DNA from: Actinomyces sp.
GTDB lineage: Bacteria > Actinomycetota > Actinomycetes > Actinomycetales > Actinomycetaceae
Length of the DNA: 34,477 bases
Assembly (NCBI RefSeq): GCF_030524025.1
Contig: NZ_JAUNHI010000024.1
Span: forward strand, 1-34,477
Reading direction: 5' to 3'
Shown in pieces: positions 8,769 through 18,287 of this stretch. Below the pieces are notes generated by a model. It was not told the DNA's origin. It did not search any database and saw only the letters and a list, made by a program, of their open reading frames with translations. Every line of letters starts with the position of its first letter. The stretch's first letter is position 1. The translations under genes were made by a program, and so were the position numbers.

Positions 8769-8847
8769 GGCCACTCGCGGCGACGGAACTGACCGACCGC
8801 CTCCCCGCCCGCCAGGCACGGGCACGCACGATGATCAGGTAAGGACC

Positions 8848-10359
8848 ATGACGACCACCCCCACGTCCTTGGAACGGCTCGACGGCGCACTCGTGGGCGT
8901 CGTCGGGGCGGGAACCACGGGCCTGGCCGTCCTCGAGGCCCTCGACGGGCTCGGGGCGCGCGCCCACCTGCTGGACACGCGGCCCGAGGCCGTCGCCGGG
9001 CTGGGCGGGCGCGTCGAGGCCTCGACGGTCGGCGAGGCCCACGACCTGGCCGAGGCGCTCGAGGGGCTCGGCGCGGACCTGCTCATCGTCTCCCCGGGGG
9101 TGCCCGCCACCGGCCCGGTCCTGGGCGCTGCCCGACGCGCGGGCATCGAGGTGTGGAGCGAGATCGAGCTGGCCTGGCGCCTCCAGCAGGCACGCGACCC
9201 CCGGGTGCCCTGGCTCACGCTGACCGGTACCGATGGCAAGACGACGACGGCGGGCATGCTCGCGGCGATCCTGGCGGCCGCGGGCCTCAACGCCCCGGCA
9301 GTGGGCAACATCGGCGTGCCCGTCGTCACCACCGTGCTCGAGGGCCGCGCCCAGGCCATGGCCGTTGAGCTGTCCAGCTTCCAGCTCCACACGACCCGCT
9401 CGGTCTCTCCTCTGGCCTCGGCCTGCCTCAACCTGGCGCCTGACCACCTCGACTGGCACGGGGGCTTCGAGGCATACGCGGCCGACAAGGCCCGGGTCTA
9501 CGCCCGCACCCGGCGGGCGGCCGTCTACAACGTCGCCGACCCGGCCACCGTACGCATGGTCGAGGAGGCCGACGTCGTCGAGGGCTGCCGGGCTGTCGGC
9601 TTCACCCTGGCGGCCCCCGCCCTGGGGCAGGTCGGGATGGTCGAGGAGGTCCTGGTCGACCGCGCCCACCACGCCGACCGCCTGCGCTCGGGCACCGAGC
9701 TGGCGACCCTGGCCGACCTGGCCCACCTGGCCCCCGGTGGGGACGCCGAGCGCCTGCCTCCCCACGTCGTGGCCGACGCCCTGGCCGCCGCCGCACTGGC
9801 CCTGGCCCACGAGGCCGTGGCCGCCGACCCCCGCGCCGTGGCACGCGGCCTGCGCGCCTTCACCCCCGGGGCTCACCGCCTGGCGACCGTGGCGCAGGGC
9901 GCAGGGGTGACCTGGGTGGACGACTCCAAGGCCACCAACCCGCACGCCGCCGAGGCGGCCCTCAGCTCCCTGCCCCCCGGCACCGGGGTGTGGATCGTCG
10001 GGGGCGACGCCAAGGGCGCCGACCTGACCGACCTCGTCCAGGCAGTGCGGCCGGTGCTGCGCGGCGCGGTTGTGATCGGCGCTGACCCCGAGGGGGTCCT
10101 CAGAGCACTGGCCGAACAGGCCCCCGGGCTCCCGGTCACCCGGGTCCCCCATGGCGGGGCGCGTGAGGTGGCCGATGCCGCGGTCGCCGCCGCAGCGGCC
10201 ATGGCCCGCCCCGGGGACACCGTCATGCTCGCCCCGGCCTGCGCCTCCTGGGACCAGTTCCGCTCCTACGCCGAGCGCGGTGAGCTGTTCACCCGCGCAG
10301 CCCGTGCGCACGTCAACGGCCCGGCCCACCCGGCACCCTCCCACCGGGAGGGGGACTGA
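8848..10359 (+). CDS. murD: UDP-MurNAc-L-alanine:D-glutamate ligase MurD
   Basis: 503 residues, slightly longer than typical. MurD adds D-Glu to UDP-MurNAc-L-Ala. The N-terminal Rossmann-like motif is VGVVGAGTTGLAVLEAL. The P-loop reads T126-G-T-D-G-K131-T-T-T, with Asp where Asn is usual. Other elements are VELSSFQL, LAPDHLDWHGGFEAYAADK, WVDDSKATNPHAAEAAL and IVGGDAKGADL. The open frame extends far upstream into mraY. I chose the ATG at 8848 because AGGTAAGGA directly precedes it and MTTTPTSLERLDGALVGVVG gives the normal spacing to the Rossmann motif. Its stop overlaps the ftsW start by one base (TGATG). Confidence 0.93.
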   Translation: MTTTPTSLERLDGALVGVVGAGTTGLAVLEALDGLGARAHLLDTRPEAVAGLGGRVEASTVGEAHDLAEALEGLGADLLIVSPGVPATGPVLGAARRAGIEVWSEIELAWRLQQARDPRVPWLTLTGTDGKTTTAGMLAAILAAAGLNAPAVGNIGVPVVTTVLEGRAQAMAVELSSFQLHTTRSVSPLASACLNLAPDHLDWHGGFEAYAADKARVYARTRRAAVYNVADPATVRMVEEADVVEGCRAVGFTLAAPALGQVGMVEEVLVDRAHHADRLRSGTELATLADLAHLAPGGDAERLPPHVVADALAAAALALAHEAVAADPRAVARGLRAFTPGAHRLATVAQGAGVTWVDDSKATNPHAAEAALSSLPPGTGVWIVGGDAKGADLTDLVQAVRPVLRGAVVIGADPEGVLRALAEQAPGLPVTRVPHGGAREVADAAVAAAAAMARPGDTVMLAPACASWDQFRSYAERGELFTRAARAHVNGPAHPAPSHREGD

Positions 10360-11687
10360 TGGCCTCCGCCGACCCGAGGCCGGTCGGCGGACGGACGCCG
10401 AAGGTCCGTCCGAGGGTCCCCCGACCGGGGTCGATCGCCGACCGGTGGCACCGGCTGACCGGGCCGGACGGCCCCATCGAGGGGGACCGCTCGACACTGA
10501 CCTACTACGCCCTGCTCATCGCCGCGCTCACGCTGCTGACCCTGGGTCTGACGATGGTCTTCTCCGTCCAGTCGGTGACCATCGCCCAGACCGGCGGCAA
10601 CGCCTTCACCAGCTTCGCGCGCTACCTCGTCTTCGCGGTCCTGGGCCTGGTCGGGATGGCACTGCTGGCCCGCACGCCCATCAGGATGCTCAAGCTGATG
10701 GCCTGGCCGGCCCTCATCGCCTCCTGCGCCGCCCAGCTGCTCGTCTACGCGCCAGGCCTGCGCTACTGCGCGGGGGGCAACTGCAACTGGATCAAGATCC
10801 CCGTGGTCGGAACGATCCAGCCCTCGGAGTTCATCAAGCTGGGCCTGTGCCTCTTCCTGGGCGTCATGGTCTCCACGCGCCAGGACGCCTTCGTCGAGGG
10901 GGTGACCACCTGGCGCCAGGCCGGCCGGCTCCTGGGCTGGATCTTCGCCCCCGCCGCCGTGGCCGTCGTCCTCGTCCTGGGCGGAGGGGACCTCGGCACG
11001 GTCATCGTCCTGGCCCTGCTCGTGGCCGGGGCCCTGTGGATGGGTGGGCTGGGCTGGCGCTGGTTCGTCTGGCTCGGCGCGGCGGGAGCCACCGCCTTCT
11101 GCCTGCTGACCGCCCTGTCGGCCAACCGGCGTGCGCGCATCATCGCCTGGTGGAACCCCGAGGGCGCCGACCCCCTCGACGTCGGCTACCAGCCCAAGCA
11201 CGGCCTGTGGGCGCTGGGCACAGGCGGCTGGTGGGGCGTGGGCCCAGGGGAGTCCCGCCAGAAGTGGGGCTACCTGACCCAGGCCGACTCCGACTACATC
11301 TTCGCCGTCCTGGGCGAGGAGTTCGGCCTCGTGGGCACCCTGCTCGTCGTCGCCCTGTTCGCCGTGCTCGGCGGCTGCTGCGTGCGGATCATCCGCCGCT
11401 CGACCTCCCTGTACGTCTCGGTGGTCACCGGCGGGCTCATGGCCTGGATCGTCGGGCAGGCCCTCATCAACATGTCGGTGGTCGTCGGGCTGCTGCCCGT
11501 CCTGGGCGTCCCGCTGCCTCTCATCAGCGCCGGCGGCTCCGCACTCATGTCCGTGCTCCTGGGGATCGGTGTGCTGCTCGCCTTCGCACGCAACGAGCCC
11601 GGGGCGCGTCAGGCGCTGCGTGCCCGCGCCGGGGCCGTGCGCCGTACCCTGGCCGTCATCGCACCCCGCAGGAGGAACCGTGCCTGA
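10359..11687 (+). CDS. ftsW: Septal peptidoglycan glycosyltransferase FtsW (SEDS)
   Basis: 442 residues. FtsW polymerises lipid II at the septum with FtsI. A basic cytoplasmic N-terminus of about 50 residues precedes about ten membrane segments. SEDS signatures seen are TIQPSEFIKLGL, RIIAWWNPEGADPLDVGYQPKHGLWALGTGG, the loop DSDYIFAVLGEEFGLVG, and the C-terminal PVLGVPLPLISAGGSALMS. Placement between murD and murG fits ftsW rather than rodA. It overlaps murD by one base and murG by eight. Confidence 0.94.
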   Translation: MASADPRPVGGRTPKVRPRVPRPGSIADRWHRLTGPDGPIEGDRSTLTYYALLIAALTLLTLGLTMVFSVQSVTIAQTGGNAFTSFARYLVFAVLGLVGMALLARTPIRMLKLMAWPALIASCAAQLLVYAPGLRYCAGGNCNWIKIPVVGTIQPSEFIKLGLCLFLGVMVSTRQDAFVEGVTTWRQAGRLLGWIFAPAAVAVVLVLGGGDLGTVIVLALLVAGALWMGGLGWRWFVWLGAAGATAFCLLTALSANRRARIIAWWNPEGADPLDVGYQPKHGLWALGTGGWWGVGPGESRQKWGYLTQADSDYIFAVLGEEFGLVGTLLVVALFAVLGGCCVRIIRRSTSLYVSVVTGGLMAWIVGQALINMSVVVGLLPVLGVPLPLISAGGSALMSVLLGIGVLLAFARNEPGARQALRARAGAVRRTLAVIAPRRRNRA

Positions 11688-12957
11688 GACCCCGCCCCAA
11701 GGGCCGTCGACCGAGCCCGACCGCCCCGCGCCCCCCGGCCGCCCACTGCGCGTCCTACTGGCCGGGGGCGGCACGGCTGGGCACGTCAACCCGCTGCTGG
11801 CCACGGCGGCGGCCCTGCAGGACCCCGGCTCCGGCGGCGACCCGGGCACCCGCGTCCTCGTGCTGGGCACCCGCGAGGGTCTCGAGAGCCGCCTGGTCCC
11901 CGAGGCCGGCTACGAGCTCGCCCACGTGGCGCGGGTGCCCATGCCCCGGCGGCCCACCGGCGACCTGTTCCTCCTGCCCCGCCGGATGCGCCGGGCGGTG
12001 GCCGACGCCGGTGCCGCCATCGAGCGCGTCGGGGCCGACGTCGTCGTCGGCTTCGGGGGCTTCGTGTCCACCCCCGCCTACCTCGCCGCCCGCCGCAGCG
12101 GGGTGCCGGTGGTCATCCACGAGCAGAACGCCCGTCCGGGCCTGGCCAACCGCCTCGGCGCCGGATGGGCGGCTGCGGTGGCCCTCACCTTCGCATCGAC
12201 CCGGCTGTCGGCCTCCTCGGGCAGGACCGAGGTGACCGGCCTGCCCCTGCGCCCGGCCATCGGCGAGCTCGTCGCCCGGCGTGCCACCGCCGAGGGAGCC
12301 ATGGCGGCGCGCCACGAGGGCGCGGCCGCGCTCGGCCTGGACCCCAGTGCCACGACCCTGCTCATCACCGGCGGTTCCCTGGGCGCCCAGCACCTCAACG
12401 CGGTCGTCACGGCGGCCCTGGGGCACCTGCCCGCCGACCTTCAGGTCCTCCACCTGACCGGCCGGGACAAGGACGGCCCGGTGCGCGCCGCGGTCGCCGC
12501 AGCCGCGGGGGACGGAGACCTGGCCGAGCGCTACCACGTCCTGGACTACCTGACGACCATGGAACAGGCCTACGCCTGCGCCGACGGCGTCGTCTGCCGC
12601 TCGGGCGCGGGCACGGTCGCCGAGCTGACCGCACTGGGCCTGCCGGCCCTCTACGTGCCCCTGCCCATCGGCAACGGTGAGCAGCGGCTCAACGCCGCGG
12701 ACTGCGTGGCCGCCGGCGGCGGCAGGCTCGTGGCCGACGCCGACCTGTCGGTCGACGACCTGCGCTCCTTCATCGACCTGCTGAGCGATCCCGAGGAGCG
12801 GGACAAGGCGGCGCGGGCGGCGGCCTCGACCGGGGTGCGCGACGCGGCGGCCCGCCTGGCCGCCCTCGTGCGCGACGTGGCCGGCGACCTTCCCGCCGAC
12901 CCGCCCGGCCCGCAGGACGGCGCCGCAACCGACGACCCCGGTCAGGAGGAGCGATGA
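11680..12957 (+). CDS. murG: UDP-GlcNAc:lipid I GlcNAc transferase MurG
   Basis: 425 residues, longer than the usual 360 or so because of a Pro-rich N-terminal leader (about 24 residues) and an insertion (about 205-220). MurG converts lipid I to lipid II at the cytoplasmic membrane face. Motifs seen are the glycine loop A28-GGG-TAGHV36, GFGGFVSTPAYLAAR, IHEQNARPGLANRL, LLITGGSLGAQHLN, CRSGAGTVAELTALGLPALYVPLP and GNGEQRLNA (donor nucleotide binding). The GTG at 11680 was chosen because GGAGGA (11671-11676) precedes it. It overlaps ftsW by 8 nt and murC by ATGA. Confidence 0.94.
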   Translation: MPETPPQGPSTEPDRPAPPGRPLRVLLAGGGTAGHVNPLLATAAALQDPGSGGDPGTRVLVLGTREGLESRLVPEAGYELAHVARVPMPRRPTGDLFLLPRRMRRAVADAGAAIERVGADVVVGFGGFVSTPAYLAARRSGVPVVIHEQNARPGLANRLGAGWAAAVALTFASTRLSASSGRTEVTGLPLRPAIGELVARRATAEGAMAARHEGAAALGLDPSATTLLITGGSLGAQHLNAVVTAALGHLPADLQVLHLTGRDKDGPVRAAVAAAAGDGDLAERYHVLDYLTTMEQAYACADGVVCRSGAGTVAELTALGLPALYVPLPIGNGEQRLNAADCVAAGGGRLVADADLSVDDLRSFIDLLSDPEERDKAARAAASTGVRDAAARLAALVRDVAGDLPADPPGPQDGAATDDPGQEER

Positions 12958-14441
12958 GCACCATCCCGTCGACGGACACGGCTCCGGCGGACCTGGAGGG
13001 CCTGTCCTTCCATCTCGTGGGCATCGGAGGGGCGGGGATGAGCGTCCTGGCCCTCCTCCTGGCCGAGCGCGGTGCCCGGGTGTCGGGCTCGGACGTCACC
13101 GAGGGGCGGGCGTTGGCGGGTCTGCGCGCGCGCGGCCTGCGCGTCGTGGTCGGCCACTCGGCCGACCACGTGCCCGCCGAGGCCACACTCGTCGTGTCCA
13201 CCGCCATCAAGGAGGACAACCCCGAGCTCGTCGTGGCCCGCAGCCGCGGCCAGGAGATCCTGCACCGCTCCCAGGCGCTCGCCCTGGCGGCGGCCGGCCG
13301 CGACTTCGTCGCCGTCGCCGGCGCCCACGGCAAGACGACCACCTCGGGCATGCTCGCCCAGGCGCTGAGCGAGGCCGGTCAGGACCCCTCCTTCGCCGTG
13401 GGCGGGGTCGTGCGCGCCCTGGGCACCGGTGCGCACCTGGGCTCCGGCCGGGCCTTCGTCGCCGAGGCCGACGAGTCCGACCGGTCCTTCCTCAACTACT
13501 CCCCGGCCATCGAGCTCGTCACCAACGTCGAGCCCGACCACCTCGACTCCTATGGCTCCACCGAGGCCTTTGAGAAGGCCTTCGCCGACTTCGCCGACCG
13601 GCTCGTGCCCGGGGGGGTGCTCATCGCCTGCGCCGACGACCCCGGGGCCCTGCGCCTGGCCCGCGGGGCCGGGGAGCGTGGAGCCCGCGTCATCACCTTC
13701 GGCACGGCCCGACCCGATGAGCTGCCCGGCGGTGACCTGGTGGGCGAGGCCCATGTCGTCCTGGAGATCACGGACCGCCGAGCCGGCTCCACCGGCGCCG
13801 CGCTCACGCGTTGGACGGCCGGCCCCGCCGGCTTGCAGGCCTCGGCCCCGGTCGCCCTCGAGCTGTCCCTGCCGGGGGACCACGTGGCCCTCGACGCCGC
13901 CGGGGCCTGGGCCGCGGGCCTCGAGCTGGGCGTCGGGGCTGAGCAGATGGCGCGCGCCCTGGGCTCCTTCGGTGGAACCGGGCGCCGCTTCGAGGACCGC
14001 GGTGAGGCGGGCGGCGTGCGGGTGGTCGACGACTACGCCCACCACCCCACCGAGATCGAGGCCCTCATGAAGGCCGCCCGCAGCGTCGCCCAGGAGCGCG
14101 GCGGCCGGGTCCTCGTCCTGTTCCAGCCGCACTTGTTCTCCCGCACCCGCGACTTCGCCGAGCGCTTCGGAGCGGCGCTGGGACGGGCCGACCTGGTGGT
14201 GGTCACCGCCGTCTACGCCGCCCGCGAGGTCGCCGAGGACTTCCCCGGGGTCAGCGGCCTGACCGTCGCCGAGCGTGTCCCCGGTGGCCGCGGACGCTAC
14301 GTGGCCGACCGCCTGCAGGCCGCCGAGGAGCTAGCCGGGGCTGCGCGTCGAGGCGACCTGCTCCTGACCGTCGGCGCCGGGGACGTCACCGAGATCGCCG
14401 ACGTCGTCCTGGCCCACCTGCGCGTGGGCGAGGCGCGATGA
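12954..14441 (+). CDS. murC: UDP-MurNAc:L-alanine ligase MurC
   Basis: 495 residues. MurC starts the peptide stem by attaching L-Ala to UDP-MurNAc. The N-terminal motif is FHLVGIGGAGMSVLALLL, followed by SGSD. The P-loop is A-G123-A-H-G-K127-T-T-T. Also seen are EADESDRSFLNYSPAIELVTNVEPDHLDSYGS, GDHVALDAAGAWA, VDDYAHHPTEIEALM and LFQPHLFSRTRDF. The ATG lies in an ATGA overlap with murG, with AGGAG (12945-12949) 4 nt upstream. It overlaps ftsQ in the same way. Confidence 0.95.
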   Translation: MSTIPSTDTAPADLEGLSFHLVGIGGAGMSVLALLLAERGARVSGSDVTEGRALAGLRARGLRVVVGHSADHVPAEATLVVSTAIKEDNPELVVARSRGQEILHRSQALALAAAGRDFVAVAGAHGKTTTSGMLAQALSEAGQDPSFAVGGVVRALGTGAHLGSGRAFVAEADESDRSFLNYSPAIELVTNVEPDHLDSYGSTEAFEKAFADFADRLVPGGVLIACADDPGALRLARGAGERGARVITFGTARPDELPGGDLVGEAHVVLEITDRRAGSTGAALTRWTAGPAGLQASAPVALELSLPGDHVALDAAGAWAAGLELGVGAEQMARALGSFGGTGRRFEDRGEAGGVRVVDDYAHHPTEIEALMKAARSVAQERGGRVLVLFQPHLFSRTRDFAERFGAALGRADLVVVTAVYAAREVAEDFPGVSGLTVAERVPGGRGRYVADRLQAAEELAGAARRGDLLLTVGAGDVTEIADVVLAHLRVGEAR

Positions 14442-15373
14442 GGAAACCGGGCTCCCCGCGCCCCTCCGCCCCCGAGGACGTCGACTCGGGGGCCGCCGGG
14501 GCCACGGGCGCCACTGGGCCCGCCTCCGGGCGCCGCGCACGGGGCCCGGGCCGGGAGCTGGCCCGGCAGCGCGCGGGCGGAGGCCTCGAGGTCTTCGGCC
14601 GGGGCACGGCGACCCAGCCCGGGCCGGCCCGCCGCGACCGGGTGGTGTCCACCGGACTGACCGACAGGCTCGCTGAGCAGCGCCAGGCCGCGCGGTCCCT
14701 GCACGCCCGGCGCCTGGGAGCCGTCCTCATCGTCCTGGGCGTGGTCGCGGCGCTCGTGTGGGCACTGGCCTTCTCCCCGCTGCTGGCCCTGCGCATGGGG
14801 GAGGTGACCGTGACCGGCTCGGACGGCACGGTCTCGACCGAGCAGGTCCGCGAGGTCCTGGCCACCCACGAAGGGATGGCACTGGTGCGCCTGGACGTGT
14901 CGGTCCTGGGCGATGAGGTCGCCGACTCCCTCGTGCGGGTCGACTCGGCGAGCGTGACCCGCTCCTGGCCCCACGGCCTGACGGTGACCCTGACGATGCG
15001 GGTGCCCGTGGCAGTGCGCCAGGTCGAGGCCGGTTATGAGGTCCTGGACGGGGAGGCGGTGGTGCTCGAGACCGTCGAGCAGCCCCCGGCCGGCCTGGTG
15101 ACGATCGTCTCGGAGGACCAGGACCCCGACGCGGCGCAGGTCAGTGCCGTGGCGCAGGTGGTCGGCAGCCTCGACCAGGCAACCCGGGAACAGGTGGTAT
15201 CGGGCAGCGCCTCCGCCTCCGGGCGGGTGACCCTGACCCTGGCCTCCGGTGCCACCGTGGTGTGGGGCGACACCTCCGAATCGGCGCTCAAGGCGCGTGT
15301 CCTGGCCCAGCTGATGACCCGCCAGGCGAGCACCTACGACGTGTCGAGCCCGCGCAGCCCGACCACCTCGTGA
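14438..15373 (+). CDS. ftsQ: Cell division protein FtsQ
   Basis: 311 residues. FtsQ recruits FtsL and FtsB-type partners at the septum. It has a long, low-complexity, Gly/Ala/Arg-rich cytoplasmic tail (1-92), one membrane segment (about 94-112), then a POTRA-type domain (RMGEVTVTGSDGTVSTEQVREVL; ASVTRSWPHGLTVTLTMRVPVAV) and the FtsQ beta domain (GYEVLDGEAVVLE). Position between murC and ftsZ agrees. The ATG is in an ATGA overlap with murC. The gene ends the tightly overlapped run; 181 bp separate it from ftsZ. Confidence 0.92.
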   Translation: MRKPGSPRPSAPEDVDSGAAGATGATGPASGRRARGPGRELARQRAGGGLEVFGRGTATQPGPARRDRVVSTGLTDRLAEQRQAARSLHARRLGAVLIVLGVVAALVWALAFSPLLALRMGEVTVTGSDGTVSTEQVREVLATHEGMALVRLDVSVLGDEVADSLVRVDSASVTRSWPHGLTVTLTMRVPVAVRQVEAGYEVLDGEAVVLETVEQPPAGLVTIVSEDQDPDAAQVSAVAQVVGSLDQATREQVVSGSASASGRVTLTLASGATVVWGDTSESALKARVLAQLMTRQASTYDVSSPRSPTTS

Positions 15374-15451
15374 CCGCGTCGTGATCCGACCGTGACAACT
15401 CGGAACACGCCGGGGCTCAATACGGCCGGGCCGCGGACGCGCCCCATAGCG

Positions 15452-15510
15452 TTGCCCTCGTCATCGCAGGAATGACATAAGTATAAACCTTAACCTGAGG
15501 TTGAAGGTTG
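15452..15510 (+). promoter_or_regulatory. ftsZ promoter region with bulged inverted repeat
   Basis: Upstream of ftsZ an AT-rich stretch contains TATAAA (15482-15487) and CATAAG (15476-15481). TTGCCC (15452-15457) lies 18 bp before CATAAG. It runs into an inverted repeat: left arm AACCTTAACCT (15486-15496) and right arm AGGTTGAAGGTT (15498-15509), perfect apart from one extra G. Actinobacterial ftsZ genes commonly have their own promoter here, and MerR-type regulators of ftsZ bind AACCT/AGGTT-type sequences (family knowledge). I infer an operator; which -10 box is used is unclear. Confidence 0.5.
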
Positions 15511-15554
15511 AGGGGAGCCCCGACGGGCTCGGCACGATCACCCGGAGGCAGACA

Positions 15555-16829
15555 GTGGCGGAATCCCAGCACTACCAGGCAGTTATCAAGGTGGTGGGCG
15601 TTGGCGGCGGTGGCGTCAACGCCGTCAACCGCATGATCGAGGCCGGCCTGCGCGGCGTGGAATTCATCGCCGTCAACACCGACGCCCAGGCGCTGCTCAT
15701 GTCGGACGCCGACACCAAGCTCGACATCGGCAGGGACCTCACGCGCGGGCTGGGCGCGGGTGCCGACCCTGCGATCGGCCGCAAGGCGGCCGAGGACCAC
15801 GTCGAGGACATCCGCGAGGCCCTGGCGGGCGCGGACATGGTCTTCGTCACTGCGGGGGAGGGCGGCGGCACCGGAACGGGCGCCGCGCCGGTCGTGGCCC
15901 GGGTGGCCCGCGAGCTGAGCGCGCTGACCATCGGCGTCGTGACACGCCCCTTCATGTTCGAGGGCCGGCGCCGTGCGGCCCAGGCCGAGGACGGCGTGAA
16001 CAACCTGCGCGCCGAGGTCGACACCCTCATTGTCATCCCCAACGATCGCCTCCTGCAGATCGCTGACCGCCACATCAGCGTCGTCGACGCCTTCAAGCAG
16101 GCCGACCAGGTTCTCCTCCAGGGTGTCCAGGGCATCACCGAGCTCATCACCACCCCCGGTCTCATCAACGTGGACTTCAACGACGTCAAGTCGGTCATGC
16201 AGGACGCCGGCAGCGCCCTCATGGGCATCGGCTCGGCCACCGGGGACGGCCGGGCGCTGGCCGCCACCGAGCAGGCCATCGCCTCGCCCCTGCTGGAGTC
16301 CTCGATCGAGGGCGCCCACGGCGTGCTCCTGTTCTTCCAGGGCGGGTCGGACCTCGGCCTGTTCGAGATCTCGGAGGCCGCCAACCTCGTGCGCGAGTCT
16401 GTCCACCCGGAGGCCAACATCATCTTCGGCAACGTGGTCGACGGTGCCCTGGGCGATGAGGTCCGCGTCACCGTCATCGCCGCGGGCTTCGACGACGAGC
16501 CGGTCACCGCCGGCCCGGCCGAGACCTTCCGGCCCAAGGCGGTCGAGAGCTCCCTGTCGCGGGCCGCGGCCTCGGCGCGCCCGGCCGCGCGGACGCGCAC
16601 CGAGCCGGTGGCCGTCCCGCGCGGCGCCCACGCCGCCGACAACCCGGTGACCCGCCCGGCCTCGGCCCCCAGTCCGAGCCCGGCGGTCCCGCTGTCGGCG
16701 GTCACCAGTGAGGTTCCGGCCTATGTCGACGACTCCCTACCCGAGGCCGTCCCCGAGCTCGAGGTCCCCCGGGTCATCGGGATCGACGCCGAGCGCGACG
16801 AGATCGACCTGCCCGACTTCCTGCGCTGA
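15555..16829 (+). CDS. ftsZ: Cell division GTPase FtsZ
   Basis: 424 residues. FtsZ polymerises into the cytokinetic ring. The GTP-binding loop G103-G-G-T-G-T-G109 is intact, as are [41 protein letters not shown] and the T7-loop region [12 protein letters not shown] (synergy Asp-Asn-Asp). The tail ends EIDLPDFLR, matching the conserved actinobacterial C-terminal peptide that binds SepF. The start is the GTG at 15555, 6 nt after GGAGG (15544-15548). The open frame extends upstream, but the product [20 protein letters not shown] has the standard N-terminus. A linker of about 80 residues is Ala/Pro/Arg-rich. Confidence 0.97.
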   Translation: MAESQHYQAVIKVVGVGGGGVNAVNRMIEAGLRGVEFIAVNTDAQALLMSDADTKLDIGRDLTRGLGAGADPAIGRKAAEDHVEDIREALAGADMVFVTAGEGGGTGTGAAPVVARVARELSALTIGVVTRPFMFEGRRRAAQAEDGVNNLRAEVDTLIVIPNDRLLQIADRHISVVDAFKQADQVLLQGVQGITELITTPGLINVDFNDVKSVMQDAGSALMGIGSATGDGRALAATEQAIASPLLESSIEGAHGVLLFFQGGSDLGLFEISEAANLVRESVHPEANIIFGNVVDGALGDEVRVTVIAAGFDDEPVTAGPAETFRPKAVESSLSRAAASARPAARTRTEPVAVPRGAHAADNPVTRPASAPSPSPAVPLSAVTSEVPAYVDDSLPEAVPELEVPRVIGIDAERDEIDLPDFLR

Positions 16830-16837
16830 GCACTGGA

Positions 16838-17614
16838 GTGCTGCACCGCGAGGACCTGCTCGAGGTCGACCTGGGCCCCCGTGCCCGCGGGTACTTCACG
16901 ACCCGCGGCGCGGGGGCCCGGCCCGTCACGCCGCAGGAGCCCTATGCCGGGGCCAATCTGGCCCTGCATGTCGGTGATGACCCGGCGCGCGTCGGGGCCC
17001 TCAGGTGCCGCCTCGAGGAACTGGTCGGCGCCGCCCGGCGCGCCGACGGGCGCAGCGCCGTGGCGTGGATGAACCAGGTCCACTCCGCCCTCGTCGCCCC
17101 CGCCGACACCGGTGCCGAGCCGACGGCCGACGCCCTCGTGCTGGACGCCCGGACCGCCGGGCCCGGGCCGGCGGCGGTCGGCGTGCTCGTGGCCGACTGC
17201 GTCCCACTGCTCCTGGCCTCCCACGACGGGGCCCTCGTGGCGGCGGTCCACGCCGGGCGCCGGGGCATGCTCGACGGCGTGGTCGGCGCGGCACTGGAGG
17301 TGCTGGCGGCGCTGGGGGCCGAGCCTGCCGACCTGTGGGCGGCCACCGGCCCGTCGATCTGCGGGCGCTGCTACGAGGTCCCCGAGACCCTGCACCGCAG
17401 CAGCGCGCAGATCGAGCCCGCCTGCGCCTCGACGACGCGCTGGGGGACCCCCGGCCTCGACGTCGCCGCCGGCGTGCTCGCCCAGCTCCGTCGCGCCGGC
17501 GTGGGACGGGTCGCCGCCTCCACCTGGTGCACCTACGAGGACGAGCGCTTCTACTCCTACCGCCGCCAGGCGGTCACGGGCCGTCTCGCCGGCGTCGTCA
17601 TCGCCCGCACGTGA
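16838..17614 (+). CDS. pgeF: Purine nucleoside phosphorylase / laccase-domain protein (YfiH family)
   Basis: 258 residues. The family was long labelled polyphenol oxidoreductase. Members act as zinc-dependent purine nucleoside phosphorylases or deaminases, and one is linked to peptidoglycan editing. The three-ligand metal site is visible: His82 in MNQVHS, Cys121 in VADCVPLLL and His138 in VHAGRRG. GPSICGRCYEVP and YEDERFYSYRR are also typical. A gene of this family directly after ftsZ and before sepF is the normal actinobacterial order. The GTG start is 8 nt after ftsZ. There is no clear separate ribosome-binding site, so translation probably depends on ftsZ. Confidence 0.9.
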   Translation: MLHREDLLEVDLGPRARGYFTTRGAGARPVTPQEPYAGANLALHVGDDPARVGALRCRLEELVGAARRADGRSAVAWMNQVHSALVAPADTGAEPTADALVLDARTAGPGPAAVGVLVADCVPLLLASHDGALVAAVHAGRRGMLDGVVGAALEVLAALGAEPADLWAATGPSICGRCYEVPETLHRSSAQIEPACASTTRWGTPGLDVAAGVLAQLRRAGVGRVAASTWCTYEDERFYSYRRQAVTGRLAGVVIART

Positions 17615-17806
17615 GATCGGCCGACGGGCCGGCGCGGGACCGGCCGGGGCCGTCCAGAGCCCGTGTCGGCCCGGCGCAGGCGCGGGCGGACGGCGGCTAC
17701 CCACGACGGCGGTGACACGCCGGGCCCAATGACCCGGGAGCAGGCCGATGCTCGATACCGTTCAGCACGTCCGGGCCGTCGGGGCTGGACAGACAAGGAG
17801 CAACCC

Positions 17807-18271
17807 ATGAGCGCCCTGCGCAAGATGTCGACCTTCCTGGGCTACGCCGAGCCGGTCGAGGAGGCCTACGACGACGAGTACCGCGTCGGTGAGGACTATG
17901 TCGACGAGGACTTCGCGGACAGCGAGAACGGCTACGAGGACGCTTTCGAGGAGGCTCCGGCCGCCGCGCCCGCGCCCGTCGCCGCGCCGGACCTCAGGCG
18001 CATCGTGACCGTGCACCCCTCGACCTACAACGAGGCCCGTGTCATCGGGGAGTCCTTCCGCGACGGCGTGCCGGTCATCGTCAACCTGACGAACATGAGC
18101 GAGTCCGATGCCCGACGCATGGTGGACTTCTCCGCTGGCCTCGTCTTCGGTCTCCACGGCGCCATCGAGCGGGTCACCCCCCGCGTCTTCCTGCTGACCC
18201 CTGCCACGGTGGACATCGACGGCGGCGAGGCGGCCGACGAGCCCCGCGGCCGCTTCTTCAACCAGAGCTGA
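17807..18271 (+). CDS. sepF: Cell division protein SepF
   Basis: 154 residues. SepF tethers FtsZ to the membrane and is the main anchor where FtsA is missing, as here. An N-terminal amphipathic helix ([16 protein letters not shown]) is followed by an acidic linker rich in Asp/Glu/Tyr (about 17-50), then the SepF domain (about 64-140) with [52 protein letters not shown] and [11 protein letters not shown]. The ATG has AAGGAG (17795-17800) 6 nt upstream. The 192-bp gap before it (17615-17806) is GC-rich with several short inverted repeats, and I saw no certain promoter. Confidence 0.95.
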   Translation: MSALRKMSTFLGYAEPVEEAYDDEYRVGEDYVDEDFADSENGYEDAFEEAPAAAPAPVAAPDLRRIVTVHPSTYNEARVIGESFRDGVPVIVNLTNMSESDARRMVDFSAGLVFGLHGAIERVTPRVFLLTPATVDIDGGEAADEPRGRFFNQS

Positions 18272-18287
18272 CGGGCGGCCCTGCGCC

